Source of the DNA: Rhodeus uyekii
Lineage: Eukaryota; Chordata; Actinopteri; Cypriniformes; Acheilognathidae
DNA: 64,000 nucleotides
Direction: 5' to 3'
Assembly (NCBI GenBank): GCA_037043235.1
Contig: JAWRVZ010000112.1
Span: 1,860,001-1,924,000, forward strand
A program made the position numbers and the translations under genes. The notes beneath the pieces were generated by a model. The model ran no database searches, had not been told where the DNA came from, and saw only the letters and a program-made list of their open reading frames with translations. Numbering within the stretch: the stretch's first letter is position 1; every line of letters begins with the position of its first letter. Shown one piece after another: positions 27,703-38,891 of this stretch.

Positions 27703-28804
27703 CTTTTATTTTTTATGACTGATAACTATACTGAATAAAGGCATTTCCAGGTTTTCCAGAACCTATGTGAAACCCTGGGAATGAAGTACAAGGTTGGATC
27801 TTAATGTCACAGGTCAGGTCTGTTTTTCACAACCAGTTTCTCTTCCACTGATCTTTACTTGAACAGCACTGGTAAAATGCGTTTTCATTGTTTTGTCCAC
27901 CGACAATCATACCATCATGAATCAAATGTGGCACCTACTCTGATCAAAACAAATACCATGAAATCAAAGATCCAAGTCTAATACCTTTTGAGATTAATGC
28001 AAAAAAATAAAAAATAAATAAAAATAGTTGATATTAACCAATATCAAACGTTACTAAATCACTACATATCACTTCTCTAAACTAAAGATCTAGTTTAAAT
28101 AAAGACCTGCCAAAAATCCCCCACAAATCCTGAAAAAAAATCAGCCCCAGATGTTCAGCCAGCTGCCACGATCCTGTGCCACCCTCAGACACACACAGAT
28201 GTGAGCTAAAAGGTCAATCAGTTCATAACCCAGTGAGAAACTGGCATGTGATCTCAAACATAACCGAAATTGAAATTCTCTGCTTTTATCACCATATTTC
28301 ATTAATATTAATGTTCCTAATAATACTTACACAAACACTACCGTTAATGCCATTAGAAGAAAGACAAATATAATGTTACTGCCCTCAATATTCTTATTAA
28401 AACCATGAACCTTCAATAGAACTAACAGATCAGGTAGACGGATACTTACATGGTTCCAGGATTTGGGAGTTAGATCATATCTCTGAACTATCAGCTAACC
28501 TCTACTAGATCTTCCACAGAGGAGTTTGTGTCTACGCAGGGAACAAAAGGCACTGCTGAGTCTGCTATGGTCAAAATCTCCTACTTCCCTTTTAACTCTG
28601 TAAAGGAGAGAGGAGGAAGGGGAGCTACACATGAAAAGAGGAAACGTTCAACAGAAGGCAGAGGAAGAAAAGAGGACATTGGCGAGGACATGCGTAAGAA
28701 AAAGCAAAGATGCGGAGAGAGGGAGTGGTCTCTTTCAGTGATGTCTGAAATGGCATTAGGACACTAATGCTGAAACTAAACTGGTTTTCAATAGCAAAGA
28801 GTTA
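27703..28804. other. Non-coding stretch, no gene seen
   Basis: No exon, RNA or named repeat. A purine-rich frame at 28528-28767 is low in complexity and not called. Confidence 0.5.
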
Positions 28805-29645
28805 AAAGAATCGTTTGCCCCAAAGTGACTATTCGGTCATCATTTACTCACCCTCATGTTGTTCTAAACCTGCATGACTTTCGTTCCTCTGTGGGAAATA
28901 AAAGAAGAGATGTTGAAGACTGTGCTGGTTGCTCTTTTCAGAGCAGTTATATATAATGAAGAAAGCTTTCAATTTTCAAAAACAAAGTGTTGTTAAAGTT
29001 TCATAAAAGTTGTTCAAATTAATTCAAAAGATTTATGAGAGGACCAGACTAAAATTATCATTGTATCAGAGGTCTCATTTATAAAGTGTGCGTACGCACA
29101 AAACGGGACTGGAAACGTACGTACGCCGGTTTCCACGCAACAGTTGTGATCTATAAAACACAAACTTGACGGGAGAATGTGCGCACCTTTAAGCAAACTT
29201 TGAGCCGTGCGTTTGCACATTGTGGAGACGAAGGGAATTGGTGACACAGATGGTGAGGTTTTATAAATCAGAATATTTTTTGGCGTATGCCATTTTTGGC
29301 TTTTGGGTGCACGTAAACTTTTAGTAGGGATCCTACGCACAGTTTTGTAAATGAGACCCCAGATCATTAAGATGAATTGAAATTATGTCTGTTTCACAGC
29401 TAGTTCATGAAGAAGACTTGACTTACTTCACTTCTCATGAGTGAGATTTTCATTGAATAACACCTTAGTCTGTTTCTCACAAGGAGGAATCATTAGACTT
29501 CAGAAAACTTGCGATATTTGTATGAACCACTTTATAGAACTTTTATGGAGTTTTTGACCTTTTCCTTAAAGTTTGAAACTAGCATGGAAAATAGCTTCCA
29601 GTGTGAAGTCATAATTTTAGAAAGACACGAGGTGGGTGAGTAAAT
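28805..29645. mobile_element. Foldback MITE of the TTTACTCACCCTCAT family, with a nested MITE
   Basis: The left arm reads ATCATTTACTCACCCTCATG and TTCTAAACCTGCATGACTTT. The right arm ends AAGACACGAGGTGGGTGAGTAAAT, the diverged inverse. The arms are separated by the element at 29070-29360 and other sequence. Confidence 0.55.
29070..29360. mobile_element. MITE with GGTCTCATTTATAAA termini
   Basis: It begins GGTCTCATTTATAAAGTGTG CGTACGCAC and ends with the inverse CCTACGCACAGTTTTGTAAATGAGACC. It is nested in the foldback element 28805-29645. No coding frame. The family is common in fish, but I do not assign a superfamily. Confidence 0.7.
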
Positions 29646-29689
29646 ATTTTGCGAGACATAATGGATTGGAATGGAGAATGTGATAATCA

Positions 29690-29880
29690 TATCCATGTAA
29701 AATTAGTGTATAAAGGGAAATAGAAACAGGAAGTACAAGAAAGTGACAGAGAAGAGTGTGATTGTGAAAGAGAGAAAAGACCATAGCAGGAAAGAGGAGT
29801 GTGATGAAGAAAGTGAGAGAAAGAGCAAAAGAAAGAGAGCGAAAGAGAAAGAGAGAGATGTGGCTCCAAAGTGACAAGTA
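29690..29880. repeat. Long purine tract (GA-rich)
   Basis: The plus strand is nearly all A and G over about 140 bases (29740-29875), with few pyrimidines. The minus-strand frames across it are leucine/serine/phenylalanine-only translations of this bias and are not genes. Confidence 0.7.
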
Positions 29881-29885
29881 ACTCA

Positions 29886-30623
29886 AACTTCCTCTTTAAT
29901 CGCAGTTTTTTCTTTCGGCGACACAAGGTTAATGTTGGGAACTTTTACTCCAGCCTTTTCCATCCGAACAAAAACAATGGCGCAATGAACTCAAGTTGTT
30001 TATGTGTACACTTGAATTATTCGGTTGAGTCGTGACCCAAAAATTTGCTCTGTTCAGGGTCTAACAGGGTCACGGACAGCAGGGTTAAAAAGAATGACCT
30101 CATCCTTGAAAACCATGAACAAAACTACTTTGTCAGGGATGGATCCTGATTCAACTCCTCACTGAAAGTCTGTGAAACTATTTTTCAGGTTTTACTCCAG
30201 CATATGATAGGAAAACAATGCAATCTGAATTATTTTGACAAGCAAGTCGGGGCTTGGTTTTTCTGAGCAATGACAACAGCATTGTGTAAATTCATCGTAA
30301 AACAAGCAGCATCATGAAAAACATTCTTGGTCGTTCGTGGGCAGCATGTGTCCCTTTATCACCTGTCTTTCAATTTAACAACCCAATCCTTCTCTTTTCA
30401 ACCATTTTATCTTTAATGACAATTATAATAATAATCACACATCACATTTTACACATCATGTTTGTAATAATACCAATAAAACACTTTTACTAGACCTAAT
30501 TTATCATTTAAAGTCCACCTGTAGTCAATCGTTTTCTCTCTTAAAACCCATCTCTGATCACTAAAAATACACATTTAAAAACGAACATCATGCCTTAACT
30601 CTACACTCTTGCTTTATTTAGTA
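29886..30623. other. Non-coding stretch, no gene seen
   Basis: AT-rich sequence, no recognisable feature. Confidence 0.5.
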
Positions 30624-31217
30624 CAGTAGTACCTCAAGATACGAAAGGCTCAACTTACGAAAAATCCAAGTTACGAAAGCAAAGACGAAACATTTTACTG
30701 CTATACATACGAAAAGTTTTCAAGATACGAAAGGTTTCTGAAAGTCCGAGATTCGCCCCATAACAATTTTGAAACTCGCGCCGCACGCCGCCATCTTAGT
30801 TATAGTAGACTCGCCACCATCCTCCTGCTCTCCCATTGGTTCCTGATGCTAGCCAAGCCATGAGATCCTTCTCTCTAATTGGACAGCATCCCTCCCATCA
30901 TGCATCTTCTATACGTACGTGCTGGCGTGCTTTAGCTCAGCCACTCCGCACCCCAAACTTTACTTTATCTGCCGTTTGTCCTCCTCCTCTGCCGCCACTT
31001 TCGGAGATAGCCTCACTCGAAAGGTAAGCTTCGACATTTTACGTTATTTCATTGTTTATAGGTCAATTTAGCTTTATTATGAAATTTAATGGGGTGTTTT
31101 TGGAGGGCTTGGAACGGATTAGCCATTTTACATGTAAAATGTGTTCCAAGATACGAAGAACTCATTATACGAAGGCCGCCTCGGAACGGATTAATTTCGT
31201 ATCTCGAGGTACCACTG
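30624..31217. mobile_element. Tigger-like element with promoter-like interior, 594 bp
   Basis: Ends CAGTAGTACCTCAAGATACGA and the inverse TCGTATCTCGAGGTACCACTG, flanked by TA (30622-30623, 31218-31219). This is a pogo/Tigger-type terminus. There is no transposase. The GC-rich interior carries GCCGCCATCTTA (YY1-type, ~30788-30799), CCCATTGG (inverted CCAAT box, ~30832) and GAAAGGTAAGC, a consensus-like splice donor near 31019-31028. It looks like the 5' end of a full element (promoter, untranslated exon and donor) joined to the 3' terminus by deletion. Confidence 0.75.
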
Positions 31218-31339
31218 TATATGAAGCTGTATGAATATGCAGATTAGCACCGTCTTCACTTACTCACATCAGAGATCCACTCGCTCAACTAACTGAGGTA
31301 ACGCTGCACAACGGTGTCGCTCTTTACGATGCTGGACAC

Positions 31340-31993
31340 ATAACGGTAATTAATATGATTATCCTTTTGCTTGACTATGTTATCAAACAGCTAATAATGT
31401 GTTGCTAATGTTACTCAAAGCATGTTCCCATTCGCCATCTCGGAGTCAGAGTTTCCTTCTAATTATCAGCATCCTTAGAAATGCTTTGAATAACTTCTAG
31501 TTATAGGCATATAGTTCATCATAACGTCATAATATACATCATACAGCCACTATCACCATAACTGTTCAGGCTCGGTACACAGTGCTTGTGCGCGAAATTC
31601 ACACAATAAGAAAACAAACACAAGTCAGAATCAGAACAAAAGGAAAGAGCAGTCTCTCCCGCTGTTTCTACAGGTGTTGATCATTGGATGAGATGAGAAG
31701 AGCCCGCCCTCATGGCAGCACAGCCAATCACATCATCTTGCATGATTGACAGGTCAGACAGCCTATCAGCGCCAGCTGTCAGAGTGACAGTACAAGCGCC
31801 AGAGACAACAACCCTCGCAAGAAAGAAAAACAGAAAGAAAATATCGCCAAAAAAAACCTTAACAAATATATGAAAATATTATTATGTGTAAAAAATTTGT
31901 GATATAGCCTGCCCCCTTATATAACCCGCACCCCCTGTGGGATTTGTAAAATCTGGTATAATCCACGGGTTATATGCAGGAAAATATGGTAAC
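31340..31993. mobile_element. Dispersed repeat, copy A; right end ACGGGTTATATGCAGGAAAATATGG-like
   Basis: The segment 31549-31842 matches, in inverted orientation, 55567-55845. Shared blocks include CGGTACACAGTGCTTGTGCGC, GATGAGATGAGAAGAGCCCG and CTGTCAGAGTGA. The part near 31385-31420 (AGCTAATAATGTGTTGCTAATG) also recurs at 61288-61310. The right end, ATATAACCCGTGG on the minus strand, looks like a DNA-element terminus. I do not recognise the family. Confidence 0.5.
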
Positions 31994-34650
31994 ATGTTCA
32001 GGTCATGACTACAATAAAGGATGAGAATGCCCCGCCTCCTACCACATGCAATAATGAATGAATGAATGAATAAAATACTTTCAGATCTGTTTAAGCAATC
32101 TCATATAGCATCAACCCAACTCACAGAAGCTTTTCTCATAAAGCCAGTGTTACTTAGCTAACTGTATGTAATGTAAAAATGCCACCTTTGCAATTTGTGA
32201 TGGCGAAACACTTAAGTTTTAAGAGGAGCTGTGCTTGCGAAGCAGCGTTCTGATTGAATTAGTGCTTCAGAGAGGACGACTGGCCCCTTATGAACCCTGC
32301 ACAACCCTGAAGGTCCTGAATAAGGGAATCATTTATACAGGATTCTGCTCCAGTGACTGGTCACATTGCTTTTCTATTTTCTCTGGTTTTGTTCATTCAG
32401 GAACTGCTGTTGAATAATGCCTATACAGCAGACAGAATGAGTTTTTTTTCTTGCAATAGGATGTGGTTTAAGATATCCATCTCTGCAAACCGTATTGACG
32501 GAACTCATTCTTTTTACAAAAATATGTAAATATGCAAAGACATGCACTTTTTTAGATCATTTTCTCTAAATCTGAAAGTACTGAACTAAATATGTACTCG
32601 GAAGTAAATAGAGATGGAAAACTTGCCAGAGCATGACTTTACGTCTACTTTACATGCCCTTGTAAATAAATAAAAAAACGTGACGGAAGCACTACCCCCG
32701 CTGAAGAAGAGAACCTCTTCCAGAACCCGCTTGACATAAAAACAAAAACTAGATTTGAAGTTTGACTTCATGAGCTGACATGATTCTGCCAAACTACTTC
32801 TCACCAAACATCCACCTAGCATTTCATAAAGTAGTAAAACAGCGAGTGTCTCGACGATAAACACATCTTTGGTGTGAGATGCCAAGCGAAAGTAAAAACA
32901 AGGCTTGAGTCAGTGTTCTTTTTCACATCTTATTGCGCTCAAAAACATTCAGTGCATTTTCTCATTTATAGAATATTTAATATGAATATTTAAGATATAA
33001 GGCTCTCGTTTCATCACCATGAAAGCTGCCGTGATATGAGTGGGAAAAGGTTTGCCTGCAGGGAGAGGAAGCAGAGCACAGCTATACTATAAACAACAAA
33101 CTCTCACTTCACACAAACGGCTCGGTCTCACACACATGCAAAGCACGTGATCTACGGTGGTTAAATATACTCATGCCTCAGAACCATCTTTTTGTAGCAT
33201 GCGTAACATATGTTGCACTGTACAGCCCTGAATGTTCAATGAAATAAGGAAGCGCATCTTTCCATCCAGTTGTTTTTCGGACTTAACACAAAACCATATA
33301 TAAAACACAACCAGAGTAGAGCAATTCATGAACAAACACTTATGAACAGATTCTTCACAATTAAACGGAAGTGTAGACAGATGTTCTTACTTTTTAGGTG
33401 TAACAGAAAACGAAACGAAATATGAGGTTAGGATTTATAAATATATCCGATCCGATGTTTGGATCCTAGGAAATATAAGGTAGGTTCAATGCGTCGTGTT
33501 GATTGGATTTTGGGACGTGGATGTTGCATTCAACGTAAGCTTGCAGGGGTTTAAGCCGAATAAATGCTTGGAGAAGTTCTGCATGCGTCACCAGAGAGAA
33601 GTCTGTCGTCACACTGATGGGTTATGACGCTTTAATTAAACATCTACTTTTTTATTATTTAAACATGTGTACGGGTATATTGCTCATGTATGAAAAATAA
33701 TGAATTTTTATTTCATGCCAACTTTAAAGAATCATACAAAAACACCTGTTCAAATAGAATCCTTCGTTAAACGTTGAATTTCATTTAATTAATTATATTG
33801 AGATACACATCAATTCAATACTAAAATAAATTAATAAAAAAGCATTTGATAGATAGAGAGAGAGATATTAAAGGGCAATGGGGCCTCCTCTGACAAAGCT
33901 TTTTTTTCTCCCCAAAATGACTCATTTTGCACTACAAATTTTTGTCCAATCAAATACAACCCGCGACTCCTTAGTATGAAACAAATCATTGTTCACGGCT
34001 GTGACGTAGCTAAAGTCTACTGACTATTTGTTTTTAAGAGAATTACTTTGCTCAAAGCTTTTTCAACGGGAAAATACAGCAACAAGAAAGAAAAATAGAG
34101 CACCAATAATAATAATAATCTCTAATTCTTGGTTGCTGATTTAATTTTTTTTTGCTAGTTTTCAAGGTTTTTATTCCCTGACTAGATTGGTCATGGACAC
34201 TCTATTGCCTCTCATATTTTAATGAGACATACGGCTTAATTAATGACAAATGCACCATTACAAGACAATGCACATGCGGTGTGACAGTGGAACAAATGAA
34301 GCTCACTAAACCAGCAGAGATGCTGAAGATATCAAAGCAGCTGAGCTTTGACTGGCATGCCCACTGAAAGCTTGCTTGGTGTTTCAAAACATGTCATTCT
34401 TTCTGCTAAATATAGACCTTTTGTTGTTGTCACCACAAACACAGAAGGCTACACACACTATGATGAGTAAGGTGAATTCAGGTCGATTGGGACACTTTTG
34501 CCTTTGAGTGTGTCCTGATCAACCTGAACCCACCTCTAAGTAACAGACGTGCCTCTGATGTGGTAACAACTAAAACGTCCTGGCTTGACTTAAGAGAAAT
34601 CAAGAGGTCACGTGTATATATATTCACTGATGGGACATAAACGTCTCTTG

Positions 34651-34651
<1 letters not shown>
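31994..34651. other. Non-coding stretch, no gene seen
   Basis: Mostly AT-rich single-copy-looking DNA with a (GAAT)n run near 32053-32071 and (GATA/GA) near 33838-33866. The open frames (for example 32586-32885 minus) have no domain or splice support. Confidence 0.5.

Positions 34652-34705
<54 letters not shown>
34652..34705. repeat. (CT)n microsatellite
   Basis: Twenty-seven CT dinucleotides, at the left border of the CpG-rich promoter segment. Confidence 0.95.
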
Positions 34706-34708
<3 letters not shown>

Positions 34709-35234
34709 AGAGCCGCGCGAGCGCCGTCTCCCCTCCATTTCTGCAGTGACACGCGCGAACGCGTTCAAAGCTCGCCGCCACGCGACACCGCTGGCCCCGC
34801 CCCCACACAGATCGAGGCGTGAGCGCGCGCACAGAATTCATTCACTCGAAGGTCCCGCGCGAGCATCGGTAGCGCGCTTTACTACAGTCAGATAGACAGC
34901 ATCTTAACACGCGCGCGCGCACAACGCGTTCGGGGTTATTCTCACTGGTTACGTAAAACATGCGGTTACTTCACGGAAACACAGAAGTGGGAATACGACA
35001 GTGACAGATGATAACCTGAGCTTTATCCTCCCCCACTTCATAGGTGTCTGAACTGAAAATATCCCCTCAAACATCGCTATAATCCGCGCGTTAGCTTTCA
35101 CTCCTGGCCCAAAACAACACGGTGTCGAAGCAAACCATACGGGGACACACTTTAAACATCGACTGGGCTCAAAACATAACGTGTTATGCAAATACTGTTT
35201 GTGTGAGGAAAAATCAAACCGGTATTGCCCGTGA

Positions 35235-35406
35235 CACACTCTCTCTCACACACACACACACAGAATCACTCTCTCACACATACACATACACCATCTCTCT
35301 CTCACACACACACACAGAATCACTCTCTCACACATACATTCACACTCAGTCTCTCTCAAACACACACACACACACAGTACATTCACACTCAGTATCTCAC
35401 ACACTA

Positions 35407-35448
<42 letters not shown>

Positions 35449-35612
35449 TCAGTCTCTCACACACACACATACACTATCTCTCTCACACACACACAGAATC
35501 ACTCTCTCTCACACATACACTCACTCAGTCTCTCTCAAACACACAGACACTCACTCTCACACACAATCACTCTCTCACACGCAGACTCTCTCTCTCTCTC
35601 TCACACACACAC
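35235..35612. repeat. Compound CTCTCACACA microsatellite/minisatellite
   Basis: A 378-bp array of (CA)n and (TC)n blocks with a higher-order pattern in which CAGAATCACTCTCTCACACATACA-like units recur. It produces open frames of 218 and 145 residues made only of Thr, His, Ser and Leu, which are artefacts. It is embedded within the CpG-rich segment. Confidence 0.9.
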
Positions 35613-35639
35613 CGGGCGCAGGACTCCTGCACGGGGCTC

Positions 35640-35841
35640 ACAAAACATCTCACAGCAGATGACAACTCCGTGCAGCCCTCCAAACACACATCTATCCCAA
35701 ACACACATCTATCCCATCCCGGCGAAGCGAAACGGGAGACGCGAAAACGAGCGGTTTTCCCTCCTCGACTGCGAATAAGCGCTGAACACATTCAACCGCT
35801 GTGTTTCTAGGAAAAGCTTCGTTTACACCAAAGCCACAGAA
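35640..35841 (+). other. Possible untranslated first exon, plus strand
   Basis: A CpG-rich stretch ending CCACAGAA followed by GTAAGTTCC (donor at 35842). It has no long open frame starting at ATG that runs into the donor. The 5' edge is a guess. Confidence 0.3.
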
Positions 35842-36009
35842 GTAAGTTCCTGCCCACGAGACTCGCAAATAACACATGTACCGACAGAAGAGAGGGGTTT
35901 AAAGAGGACGACTCGTTCTTCGGGGAGGGGGAAACGGAAAATAACCCACCATCCACTGCCAAACTCAACGGGTATGCTGCTGAAAAACGCGAACGATGGC
36001 AATACTTAC

Positions 36010-36160
36010 AATTTTGGCATTAAAATGATGTGGAGGGCGGTAGCCGTTTCGTTTTCTGAAGCACATCCGTTTGTTTTTGCCTGTTTTGTGTGTAAAATGC
36101 AGTGTCTTTTTTCCTCCAATGCTCCAGCTTGAGAATCGACACCCTTTACGGAGGCAGGCT
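36010..36160 (-). other. Possible first exon, minus strand
   Basis: On the minus strand the sequence ends ATGCCAAAATT followed by GTAAGTATT, a near-perfect donor at 36009. If the ATG at 36018-36020 is used, the exon would encode only Met-Pro-Lys before the split codon; it may instead be all untranslated. The NRF-1 palindrome lies just upstream (36172-36181), where such sites usually sit relative to transcription starts. Downstream exons would lie below 36000, and I could not identify any. Confidence 0.4.
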
Positions 36161-36171
36161 GAGGCTGAATT

Positions 36172-36181
36172 GCGCATGCGC
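36172..36181. promoter_or_regulatory. NRF-1 binding motif
   Basis: Exact GCGCATGCGC palindrome, the consensus core for nuclear respiratory factor 1. It is typical of CpG-island promoters. Confidence 0.6.
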
Positions 36182-36603
36182 TGATTCCGACAGTTCCACT
36201 CAGTCGATTGACGAAGGACTTCCTCAGTAATTGTCATTTCCAGCGGAACTTTTCAAGTTGATCTGCCCATAATCAGGCAGTTGAAATAGCAGCCTGCTTA
36301 AAGTAACGAGATTACTAAACGTTTGGGACTTCAGTCGTAGAAAAACGCTGACTCGGCCTTGTATTACCTGACTGTTATGTAGCCTACCTGTGGACAAGCA
36401 TGTATTCTCTCATCTATTCTGTCCTATGTTTGTGAACAACCTAACCTTTCACAAAAATTCTACCCCGACTTAATTTTTTAAAACACGTAGTTTATATAAC
36501 AGTTAATTGACTACAAAGCAGACATGATTATTTAAATTATTCAGAATTTCTATTAATTTAATCATTGTTTATAAACGTGTCTTCATAGAAATCTTGTAAT
36601 TAT

Positions 36604-36618
36604 CCAGCAGGGGGCGCC
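36604..36618 (+). promoter_or_regulatory. CTCF core motif
   Basis: CCAGCAGGGGGCGCC matches the CTCF core consensus (CCASYAGRKGGCRS) at every position. It lies ~430 bp from the CpG-rich promoter. Weaker relatives are at about 45297 (minus, CCAACAGGTGGCGAC) and 56459 (minus, CCACCAGAGGGAGC). Confidence 0.55.
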
Positions 36619-36676
36619 AAACACTAAGAAGAACGACTAGACACATTAATCCCCAACAGCATTTCTGCAAGATTTA

Positions 36677-36677
<1 letters not shown>

Positions 36678-36713
<36 letters not shown>
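36678..36713. repeat. (AT)n microsatellite
   Basis: About 18 AT dinucleotides. Confidence 0.95.
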
Positions 36714-36717
<4 letters not shown>

Positions 36718-36879
36718 AAAAAGCAAATCATTATCAAAAAAATGCAGCTGAACTGGGTTAAAATGTACCTTTAATTGCTCTGAATGATCTAGATTTGTTT
36801 TATTGCAAGATTCGATGTGCATTTACTCATAGAGTGCAGGTTTGCTCCAATAGATATTGTGAGCCGTCTGAAGAATTTA

Positions 36880-37500
36880 AGATACAGGAAAGGCCAATGG
36901 CTGAGGGATAAGGGGGGACAGCTGTTAGACGACCACTTGGTGTCAGTAAAGCTCTTTGCCTCAGTCTAGGGCTTAATGGACACCATTAAGAAGTCCCCAG
37001 TTTGATTTTTCATATGATTAAATGCTTTTCCCTCCTAAATGCTCCTATTTCTCAGAGCATTTAGTTAAGCACAATACGAATGTCTTTAAAAAGCAATTCC
37101 TTTCAGGTATAATTGATGATAGTCTATGTTGTTAAGGCTACAGGCAATTTTCTCTCCCCACCTTTAAGTAGCAGCTCAGCTAATTGTGTTATCTGCTTCC
37201 TGTCATCTTCAGTCTGAGACATGAAATTGACCAATCTTTCACCCTCCCTCATCTCTAATTACAACGCTGACATGACTTTAAGCCATAATTAGGTTGAATT
37301 CTGGCTTTGTTTACCTCTCTCGGATGAAGAGAGCCAATATGTTCGCTCAGGGTGAAGAAATTTGAGTGTAATTCTCAACTAGCATCGCACTTAAAGCACT
37401 TTGACACACTGCGCAGGTCATTAGCTCCTTTTGCATTAGCTTCCTTTCTTTCATAACGTCAGCAATCTGTAATGTGATTTGAGGGCAGTTCCACTATTCG
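36880..37500. promoter_or_regulatory. Candidate conserved non-coding element
   Basis: No repeats, balanced composition and no open frame. It is dense in homeodomain-type TAAT cores (CTAATTGTG, CTCTAATTAC, CCATAATTAGG), plus TGTTTAC (forkhead-type) and TGACATGAC-like sites. Its texture is that of developmental enhancers near CpG-island genes. This is an inference from texture; conservation was not tested. Confidence 0.35.
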
Positions 37501-38891
37501 GACTCTATATTCATGCACACATACAGAGTCATCATCCGCTCAGTCCGACCCCCCGCTGCCAGATTCACCCCCTGATGTTTTACACACACAAAAAAACGCC
37601 TTGCTGCCAGAAATCTGTGTTTGACTGCTACTGACGTGGCAAGCTGCCCTGCTCTTTACTCACTTGTATTTGCTGGGAATGTCAGTCTTGGCTTTTTTCA
37701 CCCTGAAAACCTCTGTGCTTCAACTGAAGACTTTCATTTTTTTTCTTGATCATAATCTGCTGGGATGGGATTACTGAACATCTAGTCTCCACTTTGGCTT
37801 CTCCCTTTGGTTTCCAAAACCCAGTTTTGAGATATATAGCAGAAACTATGAAGTATGATACAATAAGACCGGAGGGGTTCAGACTTCTGGTTATTGCAAG
37901 TGCTGCACAGTGTATTTTATAAAACAGTTAGTCCTACACTAATCTGATATTGCTTGTATATAAATAGATATTTCTAAAAATGAAGAGCAGTATGGATACA
38001 TTCCTACTGGTACCATATCGGTTATGAGTCAGTTTACAATTGCATTAAATATATTACATTTTTTTAGATTTAGATTACCTTTGCTTTCATCTGTGTTGTC
38101 AACATGAACTAAAACTAAAACCTTTAAAAATTGTGATCGATAACTTAAAGCTAAATTAGAACTTCAAGACTGGAAATGTTGCCTCACTTAAGTTTAAATA
38201 TGCTAAAAGTACTAAAATAAAAAAAAGAATAAAACAAATGACAAAAGAGCACAAAATGACTAAAACTTCAACTAAAATTGCAATGAAACCTATAAAATAT
38301 GTATTATATATAATACAAAATATGAGTAAACATCATATAATAAATAATACAAAAATAGTACTGCAATATTTAAACAGTTCTTTTTCACACTGTATATTAT
38401 AATTTTGTGACATGTTATTTCTACCTAAATACTACATAATTTTAATACTGTTCATTTATCAACTACCATCTGTAACATGCAAATAATTGTAAGCATATTG
38501 GTATCTGCCAGAGTTTTAAAGTCAGTACATCCCTAAACAAAGTGTTTTACTGGTCTGTGGTAGTACGGTAATACATTTGCAATATTAGCAATGTTTCCAA
38601 TATAAAACACCTCTGAATGGAAACAGCAAAATGCGCATAAATTCTGTAATGTGCAAAAATAAATCTTATGTGCTCAATTGAGACAAAAAAAAAATGTTTT
38701 ATTCGATAAGAATACATGAGCATAAACTAGGATGGAAACACACTTAATGTTCATATCTTGTATGATCAGAAACCAATGTTTGTGGACTAGATTTTTAATA
38801 AAGTAAACACACACAAAGATTTAGCATGCAAGGCCACAATGTACTCTGCATATTCAGAGCAATCAGAAAATATGTTTCTTTTTGTCCTCAG
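37501..38891. other. Non-coding stretch, no gene seen
   Basis: AT-rich DNA to the 3' side of the minus-strand gene. Much of it (38100-38700) is A-rich and low in complexity. Confidence 0.5.

Larger units (their letters stand above)
34706..36240. promoter_or_regulatory. CpG-rich promoter-like region, probably bidirectional
   Basis: In a CpG-poor window this is the one long unmasked segment where CG dinucleotides are frequent (for example CGCGCGAGCGCC, GCGCGCGCACAACGCG), especially 34706-35120 and 35620-36240. It holds a GC box (CCCCGCCCCC, ~34795), an NRF-1 palindrome (36172-36181), and consensus splice donors on the plus (35842) and minus (36009) strands. Together these suggest a CpG-island promoter with untranslated first exons in one or both directions. 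The compound repeat at 35235-35612 splits it. No gene identity can be given because the downstream exons are not recognisable. Confidence 0.6.

Noticed and set aside
29617..29926. Leu/Ser/Phe-rich minus-strand frames resembling membrane proteins
   Set aside because: They read the complement of a purine tract; composition artefact.
35122..35778. 218-residue frame (and an overlapping 145-residue frame) rich in Ser, His and Thr
   Set aside because: Translation of the compound CA/CT array; composition follows the dinucleotides and both frames are open for that reason only.
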